A stretch of DNA of 64,000 nucleotides, from assembly GCF_015477605.1 (NCBI RefSeq), contig NZ_JADLQX010000014.1, forward strand, positions 1 through 64,000, given 5' to 3'. Positions within the stretch are counted from its first letter, which is position 1; every line of letters starts with the position of its first letter. Shown here piece by piece: positions 28,523 through 35,892 of this stretch. The notes under the pieces were generated by a model that saw only the letters and a list, made by a program, of their open reading frames with translations, searched no databases and was not told where the DNA came from. The DNA is from Nocardia amamiensis. GTDB lineage: Bacteria > Actinomycetota > Actinomycetes > Mycobacteriales > Mycobacteriaceae. The position numbers and the translations under genes were made by a program.

Positions 28523-28540
28523 GCAAGCAAGGGTGCTTGC
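28523..28540 (-). promoter_or_regulatory. Inverted repeat, probable operator of the alpha/beta hydrolase gene
   Basis: GCAAGCA (28523-28529) and TGCTTGC (28534-28540) form a perfect inverted repeat with a 4-base centre; the half-site GTGCAAGC recurs at 28543-28550. Size and symmetry fit a TetR- or MarR-type operator. It lies 36 bases upstream of the hydrolase start, where a repressor would block transcription. No regulator gene lies next to it. Confidence 0.55.
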
Positions 28541-28659
28541 TAGTGCAAGCGCTCGATGACGGAATTCCTGGCTTGTACTAAGAAGTACCCCGAATTCACT
28601 CCGATCAAAAGATCATTTCGGCACCGATCTTGTCCGCCCCCCGGTGCCACAATCACGGC

Positions 28660-29037
28660 GTGGTCAACAAGGAGATCCGTTTCGAACCGCCGATACCCGT
28701 GCTGCGCATGTTCGATGTCGCGCGGACCTTCGAGTTCTATCGGGACTGCTTGGGTTTCGCCGTCGACTGGGAGCACCGCTTCGGCGCTGGGTTCCCGCTG
28801 TACGCGCAGATCTCACGGGCCGGAGCGACGATTCATCTCAGCGAGCATCAGGGCGACGGCACGCCCGGCAGCGTCGTATGGATCGCGGTGGACGACGTGT
28901 TCGCCTGGCAGGCGGAGTTGGCGGGCAAGAGCTATGGCTACGCCGAACCGGGCAGCCCCGAGGACGGCCCCGGTGGGCCGGGGTTCGAGCTGGTCGACCC
29001 ATCCGGCAACGTGCTGCGTTTCGCCCAGCCGGAGTAG
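28660..29037 (+). CDS. Glyoxalase/bleomycin-resistance fold (VOC) protein
   Basis: 125 residues, a single vicinal-oxygen-chelate module pair. The N-terminal part PVLRMFDVARTFEFYRDCLGF and the C-terminal GPGFELVDPSGNVLRFAQPE are the typical VOC start and end; the fold normally dimerises. Ligand-type residues include His in ATIHLSEH and Glu in FELVDP. Function could be resistance by sequestration of a drug, or a small metal-dependent reaction; no substrate is indicated. GTG 28660 follows CACAAT (28648-28653) by 6 bases, a leaderless pattern; the frame reaches back to 28630. Confidence 0.85.
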   Translation: MVNKEIRFEPPIPVLRMFDVARTFEFYRDCLGFAVDWEHRFGAGFPLYAQISRAGATIHLSEHQGDGTPGSVVWIAVDDVFAWQAELAGKSYGYAEPGSPEDGPGGPGFELVDPSGNVLRFAQPE

Positions 29038-29075
29038 CTGGGCGCGGCGCGACGAACACGGCTACGGTTGATGCT

Positions 29076-29573
29076 GTGGACATCGCGCACACTGCCCCGG
29101 GATCCGCTGCAGCCGCGGACGGATCCGCGACCGCCGCGGAGGCCGAGCGGAGTACGGAGACCGAGCAGCGGACCGGCTGGCGCGGAGCGGCACTGCCGCT
29201 CCTGGTGGCCGGTGTCGGCGTGGGTGTCGGCGTGTTGTTGCACCTGCGCGATCCCCATGTCGAAGGCTCCTACGGCACTTGCCCGGTCTACGCGCTGACC
29301 GGTTGGTACTGCCCCGGCTGCGGCGGCATGCGCGCCGTGCACAACCTCACCGACGGCCAGATCGTCGATGCCCTGCACAGCAATCTGCTCGCGATTCCCC
29401 TGGTGCTCGCGTTCGCGGTGTGGGTGACGGACTGGACCATCCGGGCCTGGCGCGGCCAGGCGATGCGCCTGCCGTCGATCAGCCGGACCACCATGTGGAC
29501 ATTTTTCGGATTGCTGGCGGTCTACACCGTGCTGCGCAATACGCCGTGGGGAACCATGCTTACACCGGTGTAG
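29076..29573 (+). CDS. DUF2752 membrane protein
   Basis: 165 residues. A Ala/Thr/Glu-rich cytoplasmic start of about 35 residues is followed by a membrane span (ALPLLVAGVGVGVGVLLHL), the DUF2752 signature CPVYALTGWYCPGCGGMRA, then further spans (LAIPLVLAFAVWV; MWTFFGLLAVYTVL). The CPxCGxxRA motif is conserved in the family and suggests a metal or redox site, but no function is known. GTG 29076 has TACGGT at 29063-29068 seven bases upstream (leaderless pattern). Ends 28 bases before the next small gene. Confidence 0.85.
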   Translation: MDIAHTAPGSAAAADGSATAAEAERSTETEQRTGWRGAALPLLVAGVGVGVGVLLHLRDPHVEGSYGTCPVYALTGWYCPGCGGMRAVHNLTDGQIVDALHSNLLAIPLVLAFAVWVTDWTIRAWRGQAMRLPSISRTTMWTFFGLLAVYTVLRNTPWGTMLTPV

Positions 29574-29601
29574 CCGCCATGCGTGGAGGCAAGTTCCAAA
29601 T

Positions 29602-29790
29602 ATGAACGACTCGCTGAAGACAAGGGTGCAGGAGAAGTTGCTGCGCCAGCTCGCCGAGGACGGACCCCTCGACACCGAGCACGACGACCCGCGGCTGATC
29701 GCCGTGGAGACCGATCTCGACGCGCTGGCGAACGTCGCGGAGGACGATCCGCTCGTCGAAGAACTCGCCGCGCGCTATCTGGTGTTCTGA
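29602..29790 (+). CDS. Small acidic protein of unknown function
   Basis: 62 residues, strongly acidic (about a quarter Asp/Glu), with a short Leu/Lys/Arg helix at the start and a Leu-rich end (VEELAARYLVF). Third-position GC is high, as in real genes of the window, which supports coding. GTGGAGG lies upstream at rather long spacing. No family recognised. It may be co-transcribed with the DUF2752 gene. The stop abuts the convergent metallopeptidase gene directly. Confidence 0.6.
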   Translation: MNDSLKTRVQEKLLRQLAEDGPLDTEHDDPRLIAVETDLDALANVAEDDPLVEELAARYLVF

Positions 29791-31137
29791 TCAGGCGATC
29801 GACGCGCCGCCGTGCGGCGGCAGCTGGGGCAGCGGTTCGGCGAGCAGCCAGCTTTCCCACAGCGGCCGCAGCGGCACGAGGCTGTAGTGTCCCGCGAGGT
29901 CGGTGAATTCCTCCGTGGTCACCGAGGAGTGGCGGTAGCGGATGGTCCACTCGCGCAGCAGGTTGAAGAACGTCGAGTCGCCGAGCTCGAGGCGTAGCGC
30001 GTGCAAGGTCAGCGCGCCGCGTTTGTAGACGCGGTCGTCGAACATGCGCCGCGGTCCTGGGTCGCCGACGACGATGTCCTGCGGCTGGCGGGACAGATTG
30101 TGCCGCGCGGCGCGCGCCAACTGGTCGGCGGTGGGCCCGCCCGCCGCTTCGGACCAGATCCATTCCGCGTAGCAGGCGAAACCTTCGTGCAGCCAGATAT
30201 CGCGCCACTGCCGGATGGTCAAGCTGTTGCCGAACCACTGATGGGCCAGCTCGTGTGCGACCAGCCGCTCGGCGCCGCGGCGGCCGTCGCAGTGGTTGGC
30301 GCCGAAGATGGAGATGCCCTGCGCCTCGATCGGGATCTCCAGCTCGTCGTCGGTGACGACCACCGTGTAGCCCTCGAACGGGTAGGGGCCGAACTTCTCG
30401 GTGAAGACCTCGAGCATCTTCGGCTGCCGGGCGAAGTCGTGGTCGAAGTTCGCGCGCAGTCGGGCCGGAAGGATGGCCTGCATCGGCACCGGAGCGTGTA
30501 CGGAACCGATGCGATGCTTGCGGTAGTGGCCGATCTGGATGGTCGCCAGGTAGCTCGGCATCGGCTCGGGCTGCTCGTAGACCCAGGTGGTCTGGCTGGC
30601 CTTGGTCTGCTTGCGCAGCAGGGTGCCGTTGGCCAGTGCGTAGTACGGCGAATCGGTGGTGATCGAAATCCGGTAGCTCGCTTTGGAACTCGGGTGGTCG
30701 TCACAGGGAAACCAGGAAGCCGCGCCATTGGGCTGGCTGGCCACGAGCGCGCCCTCGGTGAGCTCCTCCCAGCCGACCTCGCCCCATGGTCCGCGCACCG
30801 GCTTCGGGATACCGCCGTACAGCACCACCACCGACAGCGCGCCGCCCGCCGGGATCCGCTGCTGCGGGGTGATCACCAATTTGCCGTGCTGATGGGTGAA
30901 TTTGGCGGCCTTGGTTCCGTTGACGAACACCTTCGCGACGGTGAGCGCTTGGGCGAGGTCGAGCGCGAACCGCGGGTGAGTAGCGGTGGTCACCGCGGTG
31001 ATCGTGGCGCGTCCGGTGAGCCGGTTACCAGCGACCCGATAGCTCAGCTCCAGTTCGTATCGTGAGACCCGGTACCCGCGATTGCCGTTCTGCGGTAGGT
31101 ACTCATCGATGGGGGCTTCGTAGAACTTGCCCGCCAT
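29791..31137 (-). CDS. M1-family metallopeptidase, partner of the Pls-type synthetase
   Basis: 448 residues. Zinc motif HELAHQWFG followed by the third ligand Glu in WLHEGFACYAEW (HExxH-x18-E), both complete. The N-terminal beta domain starts YLPQNGNRGYRVSRYELELSYRV as in actinobacterial short M1 enzymes; the C-terminal helical domain is reduced. No signal peptide, so it should act in the cytoplasm or at the inner membrane face. The ATG 31137 overlaps the synthetase stop (TGATG), so the two are translated together; the frame opens earlier but only inside the synthetase gene. In Streptomyces an aminopeptidase-type degrading enzyme is encoded beside epsilon-poly-lysine synthetase (from memory), which suggests that this one trims or removes the polymer. 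Confidence 0.88.
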   Translation of the reverse strand: MAGKFYEAPIDEYLPQNGNRGYRVSRYELELSYRVAGNRLTGRATITAVTTATHPRFALDLAQALTVAKVFVNGTKAAKFTHQHGKLVITPQQRIPAGGALSVVVLYGGIPKPVRGPWGEVGWEELTEGALVASQPNGAASWFPCDDHPSSKASYRISITTDSPYYALANGTLLRKQTKASQTTWVYEQPEPMPSYLATIQIGHYRKHRIGSVHAPVPMQAILPARLRANFDHDFARQPKMLEVFTEKFGPYPFEGYTVVVTDDELEIPIEAQGISIFGANHCDGRRGAERLVAHELAHQWFGNSLTIRQWRDIWLHEGFACYAEWIWSEAAGGPTADQLARAARHNLSRQPQDIVVGDPGPRRMFDDRVYKRGALTLHALRLELGDSTFFNLLREWTIRYRHSSVTTEEFTDLAGHYSLVPLRPLWESWLLAEPLPQLPPHGGASIA

Positions 31138-34100
31138 CAGCTCGCTCCGGGGTCGCCTGTGAACCAGGGGGCGATCGGGTTGCCCCACCAGCGCGTCGAC
31201 GCGGGCACGGTGTCACCGCGCATGACCAGCGAGGCCGGGCCGATGGTCGCGCCGTCGCCGATAGCCGAGGCGGGGAGCGCGACGCAGTGCGGCCCGAGGG
31301 TGGCCCCGGCGCCAAGGGTGACGCTGTCCATGGCCATGATCCGATCGTGGAACAGATGGGTCTGCACCACGCAGCCGCGTTCGACGGTCGCGCCGTCGCC
31401 GAGAGTCACCAGGTCCGCCTCCGGTAGCCAGTAGGACTCGCACCATACCCCGCGGCCGATGGTCGCGCCGAGCCCGCGAAGCCACAGATTCAGTACGGGC
31501 GTACCGGTCGCCGCGCGGGCGAACCACGGCGCGGCAACCGTTTCCACGAAGGTGTCGGAGACCTCGTTGCGCCACACGAACGAACTCCACAGCGGGTGTT
31601 CCTCGGTGCCGATCCGCCCAACCAGCAACCATTTGGCGGCGACCGCGCTCGCGCCCGCGACGGCACCGGCGGTCAGCAGCACCACACCGCTGAGCAGCCC
31701 GGCGGCCAGGTGGCCGAACGTTTGCGCGAGCCAGGCCAGCGTGCACAGCACGCCGAGTCCGATGGCGAAAGTCACCAGCACCGGGAAGAGCCGGCAGGTT
31801 TCGACGACGGCGCGGGCGATGCGCAGGCGGGCGGGCGGGTCGAAGGTCCGTGCGGTGTCGGTGTTCTCCGCCGTCCGGCGCAGCCGGACCGGCGGGCTGC
31901 CCAGCCAGGACGAGCCCGCCTTCGCTTTGGACGGCGCCGCCGACAGCACCGCGACCAGCCCGTTCTTGGGGACGCGGCGGCCGGGGGCGGTCATCCCGGA
32001 GTTGCCGAGAAAAGCGCGCTTGCCCACCTTGGCCTCGCCGATGCGCAGCCAGCCGCCGCCGAGTTCGTAACCCGCGATCATGGTGTCGTCGGCCAGGAAG
32101 GCGCCGTCGGCCACGGTGGTGAACTTCGGCAGCAACAGCACCGTGGACGCCTCGACGCTCTTGCCGACCTTCGCGCCGAGCAGGCGCAGCCACAACGGCG
32201 TGAGCAGGCTCGCGTACAGCGGGAACAGGAAGGTGCGTGCGGAATCCAGCAGTCGCTCGGTGGCCCACGCCTGCCAGCCGACGCGGCTGCGCACCGGGTG
32301 GTAGCCCTCGGTCAGGCCGATGCTCAGCAGCCGGACCGCGACGATGGTCGCCGCCGCGTACAGGCCGAGGCTGAGCAGGGTCGCGACGGGAAGGATCGCG
32401 AAGGCGCGGACAACGCCCTCCCCGAGCGTCCGGGTATCGCGGACGAACCAGGCGACGAACGCTCCGCCCGCGCCGAGGCCCAGAATCGGCATGGCGGCCA
32501 ACGCCATCGATGTGACGCCGAAGATGCCGACCCAGTGCCGGGCCCGCTCGGGGGTCTGCGGCGGCCAGCGGTGCTGCGCCTTGCCGATTTTCACCGCGGG
32601 CGACCCCGCCCACTCCTGTTCCGCCTTCACCTTGCCCGACACCGCGGAGCCCGGCGCCACCTCGGCGTTCTTGCCGATCCTGGTACCGGGCAGCAGGATC
32701 GAGCGCGAGCCGACCACCGCGCCGGGCCCGATGGTGATCGGGCCCAGGTGCACCACGTCGCCGTCGATCCAATAACCGGACAGATCGACCTCCGGCTCGA
32801 CGCTGCATCCGTCGCCGAGTTCCAGCATGCCGGTCACCGGCGGCAGGGTGTGCAGGTCGACACCCTCGCCGATCTTCGCGCCGAGCGCCCGCGCGAACGG
32901 CACCATCCACGGTGCGCCGGAGAGGTTCTCGGCGCCGCTGGCCTCGGACAGGCGGACGGCCGCCCACAGGCGCAGATGCACCGAGCCACCGCGCGGATAG
33001 CGGCCCGGCCGGACGCCGCGCAGCAGCAGCCGTGCGCCCGCCACACAGATCGCCATGCGGCCGGGCGGTGAGATGAACAGTGCGAACGCGACCAGCGTCC
33101 ACCACCAGGACAGCTGCGGCAGCCACGGCAGCGAGCCGGACCAAGCCGCGATATTGCCGACGATCGCCAGCCAGGTGAGCCACTGCAGGCCGGTGAGCGT
33201 GGTCAGCGGGATGGTGGCGAGCACCTGCGCCGCCTGCGCGCCCGGCGGCGTCGGGCGTACCGCCCGTTCGGCGACGGCCACCGCGGGCGTGGTCTGTTCC
33301 AGCAGGTCGGCCAGCGCGCCGAGGCGCGGGTGGTCGTAGACATCGGCGACGGCGATCTGCGGATAGCGTTCGCGCAGGGCGGTGACCAGCTGTGCGGCCG
33401 CGAGCGAGCCGCCGCCCAATTCGAAGAAGTCGGCGTCGATATCGCCGACCTCTCCGCCCAGAATCGAATCCCACAGTCCGGCAACCCACTGCGCAGTGCC
33501 GGTCAGGTCGTTGTCGTCGTCGTCCTCCGCGGCGCCCGGTAGCGGCCACGGCAGCGCGTCGCGATCGACCTTGCCGGAGGTGCGAGTCGGTAGCTCGTCG
33601 ACCACCGCGAGCCGGGGGACCAGCGGGGCCGGAAGTTGTTCGGTGAGTACGGCTCTCGCGGCCTTGGCATCGAAGTCCGGTCCGGGGCCGGTGAGGTAGC
33701 CGACTAGTAACTTATTGCCCGCCTGGGTGGTTCGGATCGCGGCGGCGGCACCGGTGACCCCGGGAAGATGCTGGAGCGCGTTGTCGATCTCGCCGAGTTC
33801 GATGCGGCGGCCGCCGAGCTTGATCTGATCGTCGGCGCGGCCCAGGAAGACCAGGCCCGCACTGTCGTTCCGGACCAGGTCACCGCTGCGGTAAGCGCGG
33901 TCCCAGCCCACCGAGGGCAGCGGCGCGTACTTCTCCGCGTCCTTGACCGGGTCGAGATAGCGCGCCAGGCCGACCCCGCCGATCACCAATTCACCGGATT
34001 CGCCCTCCGCCACCGGGTTTCCCGCCTGATCCACCACGACGAGATCCCAGCCGTTGAGCGGAAACCCGATGCGGATCGGCCACTGGCCGTTCAGCTGTGC

Positions 34101-35072
34101 GGCGCAGGCGACGACCGTGGCCTCGGTGGGGCCGTAGGTGTTCCATACCTCGCGAGTCGAATCACCGTCTCCGGCAAGGCGTTCGGCGAGTTCGGGCGGG
34201 ACGGCCTCGCCGCCGAAGATCAGCAGGCGCACCGCCTCGAGCGCCTCGACCGGCCAGGTCGCCGCCAGGGTCGGCACCGTCGAGACGATGCTGATCTCTC
34301 GCCGCACCAGCCAGGGGCCCAGGTCGGCGCCGGTTCGTACCAGCTCGCGCGGTGCGGGCACCAGGCAGGCGCCGTTGCGCCAGGCCAGCCACATCTCCTC
34401 GCAGGAGGCGTCGAAGGCGACCGAGAGACCGGCGAGGACCCGGTCGCCGGGGCCGATCGGGGCGTCGCGGAGGAACAGGTCGGCTTCGGCATCGACGAAC
34501 GCGGCGGCGTTGCGGTGCGTGACCGCAACGCCTTTCGGGGTTCCGGTCGATCCGGAGGTGAAGATGATCCAGGCGTCGTCTCGCGGGGTCGGGAGCGTCG
34601 ACCAGGTGTCCGCACCCTCGTGCTGCTCCGCGGCGCGGATACCGGCGGCTGTCGTTTCGATGCCGTCGGCGGTGGCGATCGCGGTGACCTGGGCTTCGCC
34701 GAAGACCAGCTGAGCGCGCTCGTCCGGGTCGTCGGCGTCGACCGGCACGTAGGCGGCGCCGCTGTAGAGGATCGCGAGGATGGTGACGTAGAGCCCGCGG
34801 GTACCGGACGGCATGCGCACGCCGACCCGGTCGCCGGGACGAACGCCCGCGGTGGCGAGGCGGGCCATGGTCTTCTCCACCTCGACGACCAGTTCGAGGT
34901 AGGACAGCACCACCTGGCCGTCATCGATGGCCGGCGTGTCGGGATGCGCGAGTGCCGTAGCGGTGAGGATGTCGACCAGCGTCCTCGCCTGGGGCGCACG
35001 GTCGCCCCGCGACAACGGGCGCGCCGGCGCGTCGACCTCTGTTCGGAGCATGGTGCTCAGCGAACCTCCCAT
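31137..35072 (-). CDS. Pls/PosA-family membrane non-ribosomal peptide synthetase
   Basis: 1311 residues. Adenylation domain, residues 30-510: A3 FTSGSTGTPKG, A5 NTYGPTEAT, A8 region GGRRIELGEID, catalytic Lys501. Carrier domain with phosphopantetheine Ser556 in FFELGGGSLAA. After residue 620 come hydrophobic segments interleaved with three regions of hexapeptide repeats (IGPGAVVGSRSILLPGTRIG is one), the C-terminal module of this family; no classical condensation or thioesterase motif. Pocket residues aligned to PheA: Asp221, Ala222, Glu225, Ser264, Ile285, Gly287, Thr312, Val320, Val321, Lys501, close to the published lysine code (DAESIGSVVK, from memory). Streptomyces epsilon-poly-lysine synthetase has the same order and about the same length. 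Start ATG 35072; ATG 35051 possible. Product inferred, not shown. Confidence 0.9.
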   Translation of the reverse strand: MGGSLSTMLRTEVDAPARPLSRGDRAPQARTLVDILTATALAHPDTPAIDDGQVVLSYLELVVEVEKTMARLATAGVRPGDRVGVRMPSGTRGLYVTILAILYSGAAYVPVDADDPDERAQLVFGEAQVTAIATADGIETTAAGIRAAEQHEGADTWSTLPTPRDDAWIIFTSGSTGTPKGVAVTHRNAAAFVDAEADLFLRDAPIGPGDRVLAGLSVAFDASCEEMWLAWRNGACLVPAPRELVRTGADLGPWLVRREISIVSTVPTLAATWPVEALEAVRLLIFGGEAVPPELAERLAGDGDSTREVWNTYGPTEATVVACAAQLNGQWPIRIGFPLNGWDLVVVDQAGNPVAEGESGELVIGGVGLARYLDPVKDAEKYAPLPSVGWDRAYRSGDLVRNDSAGLVFLGRADDQIKLGGRRIELGEIDNALQHLPGVTGAAAAIRTTQAGNKLLVGYLTGPGPDFDAKAARAVLTEQLPAPLVPRLAVVDELPTRTSGKVDRDALPWPLPGAAEDDDDNDLTGTAQWVAGLWDSILGGEVGDIDADFFELGGGSLAAAQLVTALRERYPQIAVADVYDHPRLGALADLLEQTTPAVAVAERAVRPTPPGAQAAQVLATIPLTTLTGLQWLTWLAIVGNIAAWSGSLPWLPQLSWWWTLVAFALFISPPGRMAICVAGARLLLRGVRPGRYPRGGSVHLRLWAAVRLSEASGAENLSGAPWMVPFARALGAKIGEGVDLHTLPPVTGMLELGDGCSVEPEVDLSGYWIDGDVVHLGPITIGPGAVVGSRSILLPGTRIGKNAEVAPGSAVSGKVKAEQEWAGSPAVKIGKAQHRWPPQTPERARHWVGIFGVTSMALAAMPILGLGAGGAFVAWFVRDTRTLGEGVVRAFAILPVATLLSLGLYAAATIVAVRLLSIGLTEGYHPVRSRVGWQAWATERLLDSARTFLFPLYASLLTPLWLRLLGAKVGKSVEASTVLLLPKFTTVADGAFLADDTMIAGYELGGGWLRIGEAKVGKRAFLGNSGMTAPGRRVPKNGLVAVLSAAPSKAKAGSSWLGSPPVRLRRTAENTDTARTFDPPARLRIARAVVETCRLFPVLVTFAIGLGVLCTLAWLAQTFGHLAAGLLSGVVLLTAGAVAGASAVAAKWLLVGRIGTEEHPLWSSFVWRNEVSDTFVETVAAPWFARAATGTPVLNLWLRGLGATIGRGVWCESYWLPEADLVTLGDGATVERGCVVQTHLFHDRIMAMDSVTLGAGATLGPHCVALPASAIGDGATIGPASLVMRGDTVPASTRWWGNPIAPWFTGDPGAS

Positions 35073-35697
35073 CGACCTGCCTCATACTTTCCGTCGTCGC
35101 GCCATAGTGGGGTTACCAAAGGGCAAATGCCCCGATTGGCCAGTTGTCCACGGTACTGGGTTTGTTCCCGCGGCGCCCGCAGCGCTGCTCGAACAGGTGA
35201 TGCTCGTCTCGCTTCGGTCGAGAGCGGCGGTGGAGCCGGCGCGGTCGGATCGGCGGCGACCGCGATCGGACTCCGCTGCTCGCTGCTAGCTGGAGAACGC
35301 GGACCGTCAGGGCTGACCATCTAGCTGACAGATTTCGAATCGGGGCGTCACTGGCTGCAAACAGATAACGCTTGGTTTTGCTGCCGGAAAAAGTTCGGTC
35401 CGCTGTGGTTATCTGACAGGCGAGCGCTGATTCCTGCGGGTTCTGGGGCGCTGCTGCATGTTTGCTTCGTTTGGTCAATTGTGGCTTTGTCGTGGATGGG
35501 GCGCCGAGCCTGCGCCAAAACGGATGCGGGAGGCGTGATGTATTCGAGGCAAGTGCGATTCGGTTGATGTGGGTTCGATTGTGAACGGCGCCCGTAGGAC
35601 TTGGTCAGGTAGTGATACGGATCGCGAGTGTGCTTGCGAGGACTCGGGTCTGTTGCCATGTCCCGATCGGGATGCGCCGGCTCGGGTTGGCACGCGG
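35073..35697. other. Long intergenic region upstream of the synthetase
   Basis: About 625 bases without a supported gene. GC is lower than in the genes around it, most clearly at 35320-35640. An 8-bp inverted repeat, CAGATAAC at 35362-35369 and GTTATCTG at 35408-35415, is 38 bases apart. The promoter of the minus-strand synthetase must lie here; no hexamer pair could be fixed with confidence. Open frames on both strands lack ribosome binding sites. Confidence 0.4.
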
Positions 35698-35727
35698 TTG
35701 ACAGCGCCGGGCCGCTTCTGCCAGTCT
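35698..35727 (+). promoter_or_regulatory. Promoter of the SAM-IV leader
   Basis: A perfect -35 TTGACA at 35698-35703 and a weak -10 CAGTCT at 35722-35727, 18 bases apart. Transcription would start about 35734, directly at the first base of the riboswitch. Confidence 0.6.
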
Positions 35728-35734
35728 CGGGTCA

Positions 35735-35852
35735 GGTCATGAGTGCCAGCGCTAAGCCCCGGCTTGCTGGTCGGCAACCCTCCTCCGCGGTGGGGTGCTC
35801 CGGGTGACGACCCGGCCGACGCCCAACCGGGCGCGGCAAGCGCGGACTCGGC
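35735..35852 (+). promoter_or_regulatory. SAM-IV riboswitch
   Basis: The conserved blocks of the actinobacterial SAM-IV aptamer are present in order: GGTCATGAGTGCCAGCG, TAAGCCCCGGCTTGCTGG, CGGCAACCCTCC, CGCGGTGGGGTGC, TCCGGGTGACGACC and, after a variable hairpin, GCGGCAAGCGCGGA. The match to the known mycobacterial example is close from memory, including the pseudoknot strands. It binds S-adenosylmethionine and lowers expression of the following gene, here a class V aminotransferase, by a mechanism acting on the ribosome binding region or on termination. The aptamer ends about 40 bases before the start codon, so control of translation start is plausible. Confidence 0.92.
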
Positions 35853-35892
35853 GAATCATGCGATCGCGGGTCCCTGAGCCGACGGGATTCAC

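Noticed and set aside
31137..35072. Carboxylic acid reductase or ordinary single-module NRPS
   Set aside because: There is no reductase (Rossmann thioester reductase) domain and no HHxxxDG condensation motif. The hexapeptide-repeat and membrane part fits the Pls/PosA family.
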